Of a stretch of 64,000 bases of DNA, positions 32,918 to 43,872 are shown in pieces. Under the pieces are notes generated by a model. The model searched no databases and was not told the origin of the DNA. It worked only from the letters and a program-made list of their open reading frames with translations. The position numbers and the translations under genes are program-made. Position 1 is the first letter of the stretch. Each line of letters opens with the position of its first letter. Source of the stretch: Candidatus Endolissoclinum faulkneri L2. Its GTDB lineage: Bacteria > Pseudomonadota > Alphaproteobacteria > Thalassobaculales > Thalassobaculaceae. The stretch spans positions 697,266-761,265 of the forward strand of contig NC_019566.1 in NCBI RefSeq assembly GCF_000319385.1, in the 5' to 3' direction.

Positions 32918-33976
32918 ATGACACATGCTGTTCTTGGCATAGAGACAAGTTGTGACGAAACTTCAGCCTCGGTAGTCGCAAACGATAGAAAAATTTTATC
33001 GAATGTCGTTCTAAGTCAGCTTAATGAGCATCGATTATATGGTGGTGTAGTACCAGAGGTTGCTGCTCGCGCTCATATCAATCACCTAGATGCCATAGTA
33101 ACTAGGGCTATGATTGAATCTGGAATTAAATTCGGTGATCTCGCGGGCGTAGCAGCAACGGGAGGTCCTGGATTGATCGGGGGTGTACTAGTCGGTAGCA
33201 CATTCGGAAAAGCAATTGCCACTGCTCACTGTAAACCTTTTATTGCGGTTAATCATCTGGAAGGACATGCACTTACAGCCAGATTAACTGATGCTATTGA
33301 TTTTCCTTATTTATTGCTGCTAGTTTCTGGTGGTCATTGTCAACTTTTGTTTGTAAAAGGGGTAGGTTTGTATCGTAGGCTTGGCACAACTATAGATGAC
33401 GCAGTAGGTGAGGCTTTTGATAAAACAGCAAAACTCCTAGGTCTGGAATATCCTGGTGGGCCTGCAGTGGAATATGCAGCAGCCTTTGGCGATTGTTCTA
33501 ACGTTAAGCTACCTAGACCCATGTTAGGTAAACCAGGATGCGATTTTTCCTTTTCCGGCTTAAAAACTGCCGTGCGTAGGCACGTTAATCGGTTAAAAGA
33601 CATCCTTAATGCACAGATGGTCGCAGACATAGCAGCCGCTTTTCAACAAGCAGTGTCTGAATCTCTAGTCGACCGTACTAAACAAGCAATAGATATACTA
33701 GAGATAGAAAAAATTAATAATCAGCTTCTAGTAATGTCTGGTGGCGTAGCAGCTAATCAGACGATCCGCTCTGCTATTGCAGATCTAGCCAAAGTCCGTG
33801 GGTTGCAGTTCGTTGCACCTTCGATGACTTTATGTGGCGATAACGGTGCAATGATTGCTTGGGTTGGACTAGAGCGTTTAAGATTAGGACTAATCGATGG
33901 TATGAGTTTTCGCCCACGCTCTCGTTGGCCACTTGATCCGTATGCTAATTTATCTAGTAAAACTGGCAAACTGTGA
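32918..33976 (+). CDS. tsaD: tRNA N6-adenosine threonylcarbamoyltransferase TsaD
   Basis: Catalytic subunit that moves the threonylcarbamoyl group onto A37 of ANN-decoding tRNAs. The N-terminal signature [16 protein letters not shown] is followed by [20 protein letters not shown] with the metal-binding histidines. Next come [62 protein letters not shown] and [12 protein letters not shown]. Length (352-354 residues) is normal. ATG 32918 is preceded in frame by two TTG codons (32912, 32915), either of which could serve with the GGGGA upstream. The partners TsaB, TsaC and TsaE are not in the window. Confidence 0.95.
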   Translation: MTHAVLGIETSCDETSASVVANDRKILSNVVLSQLNEHRLYGGVVPEVAARAHINHLDAIVTRAMIESGIKFGDLAGVAATGGPGLIGGVLVGSTFGKAIATAHCKPFIAVNHLEGHALTARLTDAIDFPYLLLLVSGGHCQLLFVKGVGLYRRLGTTIDDAVGEAFDKTAKLLGLEYPGGPAVEYAAAFGDCSNVKLPRPMLGKPGCDFSFSGLKTAVRRHVNRLKDILNAQMVADIAAAFQQAVSESLVDRTKQAIDILEIEKINNQLLVMSGGVAANQTIRSAIADLAKVRGLQFVAPSMTLCGDNGAMIAWVGLERLRLGLIDGMSFRPRSRWPLDPYANLSSKTGKL

Positions 33977-34543
33977 ATTAAACAACTTTTAAAAATAGCT
34001 TAAATGATAACTTAGCTGAACTATCGAAATGTTCTATCTAAATAGAAAACAATCTTATGTATGATAACAGCAAAATGCGATAATAAAATTTAAAAAATGC
34101 TAATTAATAGGTTAAACTAATTTAATTATTAGCAAAAAGATAACTTTAGCGTTAATTAGTTTTAATTATAAATTAAATATTAGTATACCTTTATGTAAAT
34201 TACCTAATGTATAAACATAATTAATAATAACTAATCTGGCATTTTATATTGCATTAAACATTGAGATTAACAAAATCGTAGAAATTAACAAAATTTTTTT
34301 GATTAAAATAATCAACAATACTAGAAGTAACCTTTTTTATATTATAAATTTTTGCGTGAAAATAAATATTTCGAGTTCTAATAGAAGACAGCAATTTTTA
34401 ATAACATTAAACTATTTATGGGAGACTAATGTAAAGAGGCAACCCATTGTGCTGAGATACTAAATGGTCTCGGAATAGAATATTATAGTGCGGACTAGAT
34501 TAATGAATCCCAAAAGCTACGGCTAAACTTAGGAAGAACAGAC
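33977..34543. other. Spacer upstream of glnA
   Basis: Mostly very AT-rich. The last 130 bases are richer in GC and form the glnA leader. PII gene glnB often precedes glnA in alphaproteobacteria; it is absent, apart from a very weak resemblance to the PII C-terminus near 34460-34510. Confidence 0.45.
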
Positions 34544-35956
34544 ATGTGTAACGACGTAAAGAGGGTTATGAAATTAATCCAGGAACGTAACGTTAAATAC
34601 GTTGATCTCCGATTTACAGATCCGCGAGGTACACTCCAGCACCTTACGCAGCACGTGCGCACGATTGATGAGGAAAGCATAATCGAAGGATTTATGTTTG
34701 ATGCTTCATCTATCGCAGGTTGGAAGGCTGTTGATGAGTCTGACATGGGTCTAAATCTAGATTTATCTACCGCTGTCATGGATCCTTTTTTTGCACAACC
34801 TACTCTTGCTATTATTTGCGATACATTTGATCCTTCTACCGGTAAAGCGTATGAAAGAGACCCACGTTCAACGGCTAAAGCTGCAATCAACTATATGGAG
34901 AAACTAGGTATTGGCGATACAGCATTTTTTGGTCCAGAAGCTGAGTTTTTTCTGTTTGATAATGTAAAAATTGCAATTAGCATGAATAAGGGGTATTATG
35001 AAGTGGACAATGAAGAAGGAGCGTACAATTCTGGGCGCGAATATGAGGAAGGCAATTTAGCGCATCGTCCAGGTGTTCAAGGTGGTCACTTTCCAGTCCC
35101 TCCAGTTGATAGCAGTCAAGACATTCGCTCCGAAATGTTATCCGTAATGCTTGAGATGGGTATTAAAGTTGAGAAGCATCATCACGAAGTCGCACCTTCT
35201 CAGCATGAATTAGGTATAGAGTTTGGAACTTTGATTCAAGTTGCAGATCACCTACAACTTTATAAGTATGTGGTAAAACAAGTTGCAGCTTCTTACGGAA
35301 AAACTGCTACCTTTATGCCAAAACCAATCTCTGGTGATAACGGTTCAGGTATGCACGTGCACCAGTCGATTTGGAAAGACGGCAAACCAATGTTTTCTGG
35401 TTCGAAATATGCTGACCTATCTGATATGGCACTATACTATATCGGTGGCATTATTAGGCACGCTTGTGCCATCAATGCCTTTACCAACTCTACGACGAAT
35501 AGTTACAAGCGTTTAATTCCAGGATTTGAAGCTCCCGTGTTATTAGCTTATTCTGCTCGTAACAGGTCCGCTTCTTGCCGTATACCACACTCAAGTAGTC
35601 CTAAGGGTAAAAGAGTAGAGGTTAGATTTCCTGATCCAGCTGGAAATCCATATTTGTCATTTGCAGCCATGTTGATGGCTGGATTACATGGTATAAGGAA
35701 CAAAATACATCCTGGCAATCCAATAGATAAAAACCTATACGACCTTCCTTTTAAAGAGATATCAGCGATACCAAAGGTATGCGGTTCTTTACGTGAAGCG
35801 CTAAATAATTTGGATAAAGATCGAAATTTTCTAACTCAAGGTGGAGTATTTACTGATGATCAGATTGATGGCTATATTGCACTAAAGATGGAAGAAGTAT
35901 ACGCATTCGAACATGCGCCGCATCCAATTGAATTCGATATGTATTACTCTAATTAA
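34544..35956 (+). CDS. glnA: Glutamine synthetase, type I
   Basis: ATP-dependent synthesis of glutamine from glutamate and ammonia; dodecameric cytoplasmic enzyme. The 470 residues carry all signature blocks: [67 protein letters not shown], and NRSASCRIP with the ATP site. [20 protein letters not shown] includes the tyrosine that is adenylylated in the GSI-beta form, so the control site is kept. AGGA lies upstream of the ATG. It now stands alone without glnB. It probably feeds nitrogen from host ammonia into biosynthesis (inference). Confidence 0.97.
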   Translation: MCNDVKRVMKLIQERNVKYVDLRFTDPRGTLQHLTQHVRTIDEESIIEGFMFDASSIAGWKAVDESDMGLNLDLSTAVMDPFFAQPTLAIICDTFDPSTGKAYERDPRSTAKAAINYMEKLGIGDTAFFGPEAEFFLFDNVKIAISMNKGYYEVDNEEGAYNSGREYEEGNLAHRPGVQGGHFPVPPVDSSQDIRSEMLSVMLEMGIKVEKHHHEVAPSQHELGIEFGTLIQVADHLQLYKYVVKQVAASYGKTATFMPKPISGDNGSGMHVHQSIWKDGKPMFSGSKYADLSDMALYYIGGIIRHACAINAFTNSTTNSYKRLIPGFEAPVLLAYSARNRSASCRIPHSSSPKGKRVEVRFPDPAGNPYLSFAAMLMAGLHGIRNKIHPGNPIDKNLYDLPFKEISAIPKVCGSLREALNNLDKDRNFLTQGGVFTDDQIDGYIALKMEEVYAFEHAPHPIEFDMYYSN

Positions 35957-36633
35957 TTTAGCTAGCTGTGATACCAAACACGCAATAGACACCAAGCTTA
36001 GCTAATAATTTTTGCTAATCTAATCATAAATATTGCCTTTATTTTCTTTATTTGTTTTAATTATGCATCTTATAGTATAAGACTTGCTTCGATTGTTTTT
36101 TTACTGTCTATAAAGATAAGTTATTTATAAACTATAAACACCTTCACTTTGTCGTTTACTTTAACGTTAATTTTGCATGAAGTCATTTGTTTGATTGTTA
36201 AATTTTAATTATTACTTAAGATATTCAAATGTTAATTAATCTTTGTATGATATAAATTGCACCGTGCAATTTTGCACTTGTTATTTGAATTAATACTTTT
36301 TTAAGAAAAACTATGGTAGAGGTTTTGTAAATTTAAATGTAAAATACCTGCATAATAGAAGCTGTATAGGTGAAATTATTATTTGCTTAATGTTTAACAA
36401 GTTCATGAGATTAGTGTAAATGGAAGGAATTTTAATCAGCTTAAATACTTAAGCTATTATTTAATCTACATTGTCTTGCTATTTTAAGATTTAACAGATG
36501 TCAATTACTAATGAGCTTTTTATTTATCGAATACTATTGTTTAAAAATAATATTCTATTATAATTATATCCTGCAACCCTAATAAGTTTTTTGTAGAAAA
36601 CTTAATGTCAAATTTTTTGCGAGTAATATTTCC
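35957..36633. other. AT-rich spacer between glnA and parE
   Basis: No gene or strong structure seen. A short inverted repeat, TGCACCGTGCA-like, occurs near 36258-36275. Confidence 0.45.
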
Positions 36634-38616
36634 TTGAATATATCGAGCTATTCTGCTAAAGATATTGAAGTACTTGATGGCTTGGAGCCTGTGCGTCGTC
36701 GACCTGGCATGTACATTGGTGGGACCGATGAGCGTGCTATGCATCACCTCGTCGCAGAAGTACTAGATAATTCTATGGATGAAGCAATTGCTGGTTTTGC
36801 CTCACGAATTGGAATAGAGCTCTCTGCTGACCAAACTGTAACGATTTACGATAACGGCCGTGGCATTCCTATTGATCACCATCCAAAATTTTCCGATAAA
36901 TCAGCCTTAGAGATAATTCTTACGACATTACATACCGGCAGCAAGTTTTCCGAAAAAGTTTATTCAACTGCCGGGGGATTGCATGGAGTTGGTATTTCAG
37001 TAGTCAACGCCCTGTCAGATAAACTAGAAGTTGAAGTTTCTCGTGAACAGCAACTCTACAGGCAACATTTTTCGCGTGGTGTTCCCACTGGAGCCTTGGA
37101 AAAGGTCGCTGATAGATTGGGCGGCCAAGGTACTACCGTGCGATTTCATCCAGATCCTGAAATATTTGGCGCCACGCTGAAATTCCGCCCATCTATTTTA
37201 TTTCGCATGGCACGTTCCAAAGCTTATTTATTTAACGGTGTAGAAATTTATTGGAAATGCGACTCTGTTTTATTACATGACGATCATGCTACACCGCAAG
37301 AAAGTAATTTACATTATCCCGGTGGGCTATCTGATTTTCTAGCTAGTGCTATAAAGGGTCGTCGCACCGTTGCTGCTCAGCCGTTTATAGGTGATGTAGA
37401 ATTTTCTACTGATAGAGGTCGTGTAGAATGGGCTGTGACTTGGCCTGATGATCAAGACAATGGTTTTCTACATGCTTATTGTAACGCAATTCCTACACCA
37501 CAAGGCGGTACTCACGAGTCTGGTCTACGCAACGCTTTGGCGCGTGGCATTAGAGCTTATGGAGAATTAATTAATAACAAAAAAGCAGCGCAAATTACAT
37601 CAGAAGATGTAATGGCTGGCGCTTGTGTTATGCTAAGCATTTTTATTTCTGATCCAGCTTTTCATGGTCAAACAAAAGATAAGCTTGCTAGTGCAAGTGC
37701 AACTAGGATGGTAGATCAAGCTGTAAAAGATCATTTTGATCACTGGTTATCTGGCGATCCAGATACTGCTAATCAGCTTTTAAATCTACTAATCGAGCGA
37801 GCTGAGGATCGCCTACGGCGCCGCCAGCAGAAGGAAGTGAGTCGGAAAACCGCTACTCGTAGGTTACGACTACCAGGTAAGCTTGCAGACTGCTCGCGCT
37901 CTGACAACGAAGGCACTGAGATCTTCTTAGTTGAGGGTGATAGCGCTGGTGGATCGGCAAAACAAGCTCGCAATCGAGAAACTCAAGCTATTTTACCATT
38001 GCGTGGTAAGATACTGAATGTAGCTAGTGCTACAACAGAAAAGCTACGAGCTAACCAAGAGCTTAGTGACTTACTTCTGGCACTTGGTTGTGGTTCTGGG
38101 TCTTCTTATCAGCAAGATGCTTTGCGCTATGAGAAAGTTATTATTATGACTGATGCTGACGTAGACGGTGCTCATATAGCATCGTTGTTAATGACTTTTT
38201 TTTATAGAGAATTGCATAAGTTGATTGCTGATGGCAATCTTTACCTAGCTATGCCACCTCTTTATAAACTGGTTCATAATGGTAAGACTATTTATGCTCG
38301 TGACGATGCACACCGTGCAGAACTTGTGCATAACTATTGTAGTTCTAGAGGTAAAATAGAAATAAGTCGCTTTAAAGGTTTAGGAGAAATGCCGCCAGCA
38401 CAGCTTAGAGAGACGACTATGGATCCCAGATCACGCCAGCTTATGCGTATAAGGATTCCTCCAAACTATGATTCAAAGCTGATGGTAGAGCCAGAACTAG
38501 AAAGTGAAAATGTACGTACCCGTGATCTAGTTGACACTCTTATGGGTAAGAAAGCTGATAAGCGTCTGGAATTCATACAGTCAAATGCTCAATTTGTATT
38601 GAATATAGATATTTAA
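36634..38616 (+). CDS. parE: DNA topoisomerase IV subunit B
   Basis: ATPase subunit of the decatenase that separates daughter chromosomes. At 660 residues it lacks the extra C-terminal insertion of gyrB, as ParE should. Motifs: LDGLEPVRRRPGMYIGGTDERAMHH, EVLDNSMDEA, DNGRGIPID, GGLHGVGISVVNALS, the [45 protein letters not shown] and FKGLGEMPP. The frame starts at TTG 36634 with only a weak GCGAG upstream. Homologues have a few more N-terminal residues, so the exact start is uncertain. The gyrB paralogue lies 5 kb upstream, and the two keep nearly identical ATP-site codons. Confidence 0.95.
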   Translation: MNISSYSAKDIEVLDGLEPVRRRPGMYIGGTDERAMHHLVAEVLDNSMDEAIAGFASRIGIELSADQTVTIYDNGRGIPIDHHPKFSDKSALEIILTTLHTGSKFSEKVYSTAGGLHGVGISVVNALSDKLEVEVSREQQLYRQHFSRGVPTGALEKVADRLGGQGTTVRFHPDPEIFGATLKFRPSILFRMARSKAYLFNGVEIYWKCDSVLLHDDHATPQESNLHYPGGLSDFLASAIKGRRTVAAQPFIGDVEFSTDRGRVEWAVTWPDDQDNGFLHAYCNAIPTPQGGTHESGLRNALARGIRAYGELINNKKAAQITSEDVMAGACVMLSIFISDPAFHGQTKDKLASASATRMVDQAVKDHFDHWLSGDPDTANQLLNLLIERAEDRLRRRQQKEVSRKTATRRLRLPGKLADCSRSDNEGTEIFLVEGDSAGGSAKQARNRETQAILPLRGKILNVASATTEKLRANQELSDLLLALGCGSGSSYQQDALRYEKVIIMTDADVDGAHIASLLMTFFYRELHKLIADGNLYLAMPPLYKLVHNGKTIYARDDAHRAELVHNYCSSRGKIEISRFKGLGEMPPAQLRETTMDPRSRQLMRIRIPPNYDSKLMVEPELESENVRTRDLVDTLMGKKADKRLEFIQSNAQFVLNIDI

Positions 38617-40026
38617 ATATTTTGTTAACATTGATTTTTAGTAGTTAATGTGTTTTTAAGTTAATTATTACTTTTAAATCTTAGATTTAATTTAGGTTAT
38701 TCACAATAATAAATTTATTATTTTGTATTAAAAGTTTAATTGCTTTCTTGGGAGGAAAGCTATTTTCAAAAAACTTTTATAAGATAATCAACATTATAAT
38801 TATTTTTTTAAATAAATATTTACACTTATGAGCAAATAATCACCTATTCTGCGCTAAATATTTAATCTATAGAAAAGATCTTTAATATCTAATCATGTAC
38901 TTTTATTTAGATAAAATTCTTCAAATCTTATCTTTAATTAAATTAAAAATTTTTATTTATTGTTATCTATCATAGTAAATCATACATTTTTTAATATCTG
39001 ATTATTATTCAATAGTTTGATTGAAAACTACTGATTTATTTACATAAAGTATATTATAAAAATTGAGTATCGTATTTGGAATACAGGAAAGTACCAAAGA
39101 TCTGTTGAAAAAACTTTCAGTGAATTAGGTAGGGTAGAGATAATTGAGTTTTGAAGGAGTAGAAATTAAGATTGACGTTACTCAGACGATTAATTTATTG
39201 TTAGAGGATCCTTTGGCTAGGTAACTAAATTTATGTTCTTGATTACTATTAAAATATGACTATAAATAGGATGCTTAAAATATAATAGGTAATTATTTTA
39301 TGATACGTTACTCCAAATAATTCGCTATATAGATAAGCGACTAGATAATAGTTACCTAGATAATAACGTATCGTACTACTTATCATTTATTTGAACAAAC
39401 TGAGTGAATAATTATAGAATGTACATATGCTTGATCCTTTATTTTAATAAATAGCAATGATATTATAAACTATCAATCAGTTAATTAATACCTAGTTATA
39501 CTTTTCATAAAACGCAGCTACTTTTTTATAGTATGGTTATCTATAAACAATTCTTGTTTTGATGAATCAACTATAAACTAAAATAGCTATGTTAATCCAA
39601 ATATGTCGAATTAGTAATATTATTTAACTATAATTATTGCAACAAACTGATTTATCAATAAACTACCTATAAGTTATGAATCAATCCATAGCCTGGAGAA
39701 ATGATTGATAATCAAAGTTATTCAATTAGCACTAAAAATTATACTAAGATAGCTAGCTATGGTTAATTCCAGCACTACAGAAATAAAATATCTATATATT
39801 AAAAAAGCGCAACTATACATCCATTATTTAATGAATGTGAATTTTGTACATAGATCTTTGCTAGCTTCTAATAAAATAATCTAAAATACTATGTTTTAAT
39901 TTAATCGATCTAACATTTCATATCATAAAATATGATTTACCTCCTTAAGGTTATTCTGATTTTCCTGTATTGCGGTCGTCTATAGATGTTAAATATAACT
40001 TTAATCTTTAAAGACTTAGTGATTCC
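38617..40026. other. Spacer with a probable gene remnant and a long-arm inverted repeat
   Basis: 1.4 kb without an intact gene. A frameshifted coding-like stretch lies at 39105-39223, and GATACGTTA/TAACGTATC arms at 39302-39372 enclose a smaller TCGCT/AGCGA hairpin. Confidence 0.45.
39105..39223 (+). pseudogene. Short remnant of an unidentified gene
   Basis: Reading across one frameshift gives S-V-E-K-T-F-S-E-L-G-R-V-E-I-I-E-F then F-E-G-V-E-I-K-I-D-V-T-Q-T-I-N-L-L-L-E-D-P-L-A-R and a stop. The amphipathic, charged composition is unlike random AT-rich spacer and looks like the C-terminus of a lost protein. I cannot name the family. Confidence 0.35.
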
Positions 40027-40758
40027 ATGATTTATTTAAGATCATCTTTCTTCAATTTGATTTGGATACTTTGGTCGCTTTTGATGGTATTTACAATACC
40101 AATTAGCTTGCTGTTCTACAGCGGGGATGATGGCCGTTACGCTCGTCAGGTAAGTCGAGTGTGGTCTCGAGGTACTACTTGGCTATTAGCAATTATTTGT
40201 GGATTACGATATCGTGTAGAGGGGGTTGAGCACTTACCAAATGGACCAGCATTTTTAGCTTGTAAACACCAGTCAGCTTTTGAAACATTCGTGATGAATG
40301 TAATCGTTCCAGATTTATGTATTGTTTACAAAAGTGAGCTAAACTCCGTGCCCATTTTTGGTTGGTTTCTACGACATTCTAAAATGATGTCAGTTAATCG
40401 CAATGGCGGCGCTTCAGCATTACGCGATATGATGACGCAAGCAAGAAAAGAGTCTAACAAAGGTAGATGCGTACTTATCTTCCCTGAGGGTACTAGAGTT
40501 GCAGTTGGTGAGTGCGGTAACGCTCATGTTGGGCTTGTTGCTATGGTGCGTGATTTAAAACTACCTATCGTTCCCGTCAGTCTCAATTCCGGACTTTATT
40601 GGCCAAGAAAATCGCTATTACGTTATCCAGGTGAGATCATAATTAGGTTTATGCCGGTTATCGCATACGTTGATAAATTCGGTAAAAAAGACCTAGAAGA
40701 TTTAGTAGAAACAATAGGATATGAGTCATATAGGCTATGTTCCATTAAACATAATTAG
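40027..40758 (+). CDS. plsC: 1-acyl-sn-glycerol-3-phosphate acyltransferase
   Basis: Adds the second acyl chain to lysophosphatidic acid, giving phosphatidic acid for membrane lipids; inner-membrane associated. The 243-residue protein has a hydrophobic N-terminal anchor (about 8-30). The acyltransferase motif H-x4-E follows in CKHQSAFETFV, the variant of H-x4-D common in alphaproteobacteria. FPEGTRVAVG is the glycerol-phosphate-binding block and LPIVPVSLNSGLYWPR the third. Its product is the substrate of CdsA, encoded near the right end of the window. A good hairpin follows the stop by about 45 bases, so it is likely monocistronic. Confidence 0.93.
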   Translation: MIYLRSSFFNLIWILWSLLMVFTIPISLLFYSGDDGRYARQVSRVWSRGTTWLLAIICGLRYRVEGVEHLPNGPAFLACKHQSAFETFVMNVIVPDLCIVYKSELNSVPIFGWFLRHSKMMSVNRNGGASALRDMMTQARKESNKGRCVLIFPEGTRVAVGECGNAHVGLVAMVRDLKLPIVPVSLNSGLYWPRKSLLRYPGEIIIRFMPVIAYVDKFGKKDLEDLVETIGYESYRLCSIKHN

Positions 40759-41072
40759 AAGCAATAACAATGACATAAACTTCAGGACATCTGACTATAT
40801 GAGTTGCTTATGTAAGCAACTTGTTCATTTATAGTAATTTGATATTTGTTTACTGAATTAAGTTAAAAATAATAGTTAAACATTAGAGCGAAAAGCTTAT
40901 TTTTGCTTACTATATTTAAATTTTACCTATGATTATACTAATTATACTATTAATATATTTAATCTTTACTTGTAACAAAATTAATAAAATATTTTAGTAA
41001 TTAATGTAAGATCCAGAAGTAAAAGATTTTTAGATAAAGAAAAGTGGTTAGAGTTAATAATTTACTAACCAC
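40759..41072. other. Spacer between convergent plsC and apaG holding both terminators
   Basis: Contains the plsC hairpin (40802-40821); its right edge carries the apaG hairpin. Otherwise AT-rich with no gene. Confidence 0.55.
40802..40821 (+). terminator. Hairpin terminator of plsC
   Basis: AGTTGCTTA-TG-TAAGCAACT is a nine-base perfect stem 43 bases after the plsC stop, followed by TGTTCATTT. GC-containing stem plus T-rich tail fits factor-independent termination. Confidence 0.6.
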
Positions 41073-41074
41073 TT
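41042..41074 (-). terminator. Hairpin terminator overlapping the apaG stop
   Basis: On the minus strand AAGTGGTTAG, overlapping the TAA stop of apaG, pairs with CTAACCACTT across a 13-base loop and is followed by TTCTTTATC. The ten-base stem and T-rich tail indicate the apaG transcript end. Confidence 0.6.
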
Positions 41075-41465
41075 AGTTGATTTGGATTGTATCGTGTGGA
41101 CTGTCGAGAGAAAAGGCTGGAATAGATACTTTAAATATTATCCCTTCATTGGTTTCCATGGTGTAGCTACCTACCATTATTCCTGATGGAGTAGTTAATG
41201 GACAGGCGCTAGTATACTCAAAATGCTCTTCTGGCTTAAGTATAGGCTGATTTCCTACAACCCCTATACCACTTATTTCTCGGATAATTCCAGTAGAATC
41301 TATGATTTGCCAATGACGTTTTGTTATGCGAACGATTTCTTTGCTGCTATTTTTGATTTTTACTCTATAAGCCCAAACATAGTGATTATTCGACGGGCTG
41401 GAGTATCCATCAAGATATACCGAAATTACTGTCACATGGATGTTGCGTGTAGTCTTGCTGTACAT
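41073..41465 (-). CDS. apaG: ApaG/CorD family protein
   Basis: Small beta-sandwich protein of the ApaG family, implicated in magnesium/cobalt tolerance; molecular role not settled. The chosen ATG 41465 gives 130 residues, the family length, and has AGGG ten bases upstream. The frame is open to 41603, but those 46 residues are Asn/Lys/Ile-rich translation of spacer. Motifs: ITVISVYL-type first strand, NNHYVWAYRVKIKN, RHWQIIDSTG, the glycine signature GIGVVGNQPILKPEEHFEYTS and GSYTMETNEG. It stands alone, convergent with plsC. Confidence 0.92.
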   Translation of the reverse strand: MYSKTTRNIHVTVISVYLDGYSSPSNNHYVWAYRVKIKNSSKEIVRITKRHWQIIDSTGIIREISGIGVVGNQPILKPEEHFEYTSACPLTTPSGIMVGSYTMETNEGIIFKVSIPAFSLDSPHDTIQIN

Positions 41466-42178
41466 CGCCAACCCTGTATTTTTATTAAAAGTATTTAATA
41501 GATTAAGTTGGCACTTAAATATATAAAAATTGTAAATTTTTATATATTTATTTAATACATTTACCTTATTACACAATTTAATAAAATTGTAAATTTTCCT
41601 CAAACTTAATTAAGCCAACTAAAGGTTTCGATTTAAAGAATTTTCTTTTTTTGCTTGTTAATTTTATAAATTTAATTAAACAGAAATTATTTAGATTAAT
41701 TAAATGATGTTTCATTTTATTGTTAGCAATAAGTATAATTTTTTAATTAGTTCCATCAGAATTTCTTTGAAAAGTGATAATTAAGCGTTAGTAAGGAAAA
41801 TTGATTCTATTTATATCAACAAATATAAATAATTGTAATTACGATCAATCATTTTCTTTAGTAATTAAATAGTATTTATTAGTATATAAAAAGCTTGTAA
41901 AGCATTTCCTGGTAAACAAAAACAGAATAATAATTAATATCAAATGCTTTAAATTTTATTAGATTCATTAAAATAATTGTACTAAATGTTTAATAGTTGT
42001 TTAGAAAATATGTTATCTAAACTAATAGAATTAACCAAGCTTGTTTTTTTAAGCAATTAATTGTTAGATTGATAAGTAACAAATTTGCTAAACTAATGTT
42101 TATAATCAAGTTAAAATATAATTTGCTTATTTACACAAAAAAGACAATTAATTTCTTAATTATTCGTTTAAATAAAAA

Positions 42179-42203
42179 AAATTACTTTTTTAAAAAGTAA
42201 TTT
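42179..42203 (-). terminator. Hairpin with T-tract on the minus strand, no gene attached
   Basis: AAATTACTTTT pairs with its complement around a three-base loop. Read on the minus strand it is followed by a run of about eight T, the form of a factor-independent terminator. The nearest upstream minus-strand gene, livM, ends 1.7 kb away, so it may be the leftover terminator of a vanished gene. Confidence 0.45.
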
Positions 42204-43683
42204 GAGTAGACTTTTGTCATTATATTTAGCAAAATTAAGTCAGTTTAGGTGTATTTTAGATTATTCCTCAAACTATAGCATTTATTTCACTTAATATTAC
42301 GGAATTTTATTCTCTAATAAATCTAACCTAAATAGGTATTTTTTAAAAGAATAACAGCAACGGTATACTATTAATATTCATTGCTTAATGGTAATTCTTA
42401 TATATAGATAATATCTATAACATAGAAAATTATGAAATCCTAGAAAGACTTCTGCTCTTTATTAAGAATAGAGCAGATTATAATATTAATATCGTTTTTA
42501 TAATTAATAGAATAGTTTATTCTGTTATCTTAAATTTTAGGTTAAATACCTAAGTCAGTAAAAATCTTTGCAAGATAAACGTATAATAGATAAAAATGTA
42601 TTATAATGTGGTTTGCTTTAATTTAAGTTAAAAACATTAAAAAAATCTAATTTAATCTTAGAAATGTAAGCATAACGTTTTGTCTTGAATAATTTCGATA
42701 TTATATAGACGTTTTTTAGTTAAAAATTCACGCTATATTAAATCTGTTAAATTATTAACATATTTAACTTACCCAATAATTTAATTACATCAATACTTTA
42801 ACAATTCAGTTAACATAGCGTATATTGCTACAAAAGTTAAATTGCTAAACAAACGGCACTCACTGTGTAAAATACTTTATTCGCTTATTTGAATAAATTC
42901 AATTTATTGGAGTTAAAAATTAATTAATAGTTTTTTTTAAGATAATAAAATTAAACTTTACACACTATCACTAATAATTATTTTTAAGGGAAACTGCTTT
43001 GTGCTGTTTATAAAAAAATATATTTTATACAGATCTTCACATAAAAGAGAAAAGTAAAGATTTTATCTCTAAATTATGACCTTTATTAAAAAGCAAGAAA
43101 GCGTTCCAATACAAATAAATTATCTATATTATTCTTTGCATTGGAAATATAAGTAATCGAATTTGGTTGTCGGCAATAGTAAAATTGCCTGGATTATTGT
43201 AGCAAAAATTTTATATGGATAATTGTAATGCAATTATACTAAATAGCTTGAATAAGTTTAGCTAAAAAATAGATTATAATAAATCTTTATGATAAGATTT
43301 CATATGAAAAGTTCATATCAATAATAAACATCAAGCGTTATTTATTAGTGTTGTACAGAAGAAAAAGTATATTATAAAGTTAATTTTTAAAATTAACAGT
43401 AATGCCAAATAATAATATAATAAAAATTATTTTTTTGTTATATTATTAACAATGCTGACGCCAATATATAAATATTATTCATTAATATTACTTTAACTGT
43501 CAATTAGCATATAATAATAAATCTCTCTATTATGTAAAAAAAAATAACTTTACGTGAGATAAAAAGCTTCCTAGTTTATTAGACCAAGCATTGGTTTTTA
43601 ACAAAGAAAATGAATGTGTTGTTGTGAACGCTAAATAAAATACTATAGATTAATTTAATATATTGCTTAGTCATTAAGCATAG

Positions 43684-43739
43684 TATAGTAACATGCCATT
43701 ACTATATTTGCTCAATGACTAATCATTGTAATGAGCAAA
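43684..43739 (-). terminator. Tandem hairpins downstream of livM
   Basis: TATAGTAA/TTACTATA (43684-43706) and TTTGCTCA/TGAGCAAA (43707-43739) lie back to back, starting about 135 bases beyond the livM stop. Position suggests the 3' end of the liv transcript. Confidence 0.45.
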
Positions 43740-43872
43740 GTATTATTTTAAACTCCGCGCCAAAAATTAAGTTTCTTACTTATTAAGTAAACTAAGTAAT
43801 CACCGCATGAATTTAATATTCACACCCTTAAAATTTTTTTTATAACGGTCCTCGCAATTAACCTAGAAAAGA

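Larger units (their letters stand above)
41466..43872. other. 2.4-kb extremely AT-rich spacer, the longest in the window
   Basis: No open frame of coding character on either strand. Two structures stand out: a hairpin at 42179-42203 followed on the minus strand by about eight T, and tandem hairpins at 43684-43739 beyond livM. It is probably the site of one or two fully eroded genes. Confidence 0.55.

Noticed and set aside
41466-41603. N-terminal extension of apaG to 41603
   Set aside because: Residues are spacer-like, exceed the family length, and the internal ATG has a ribosome site.
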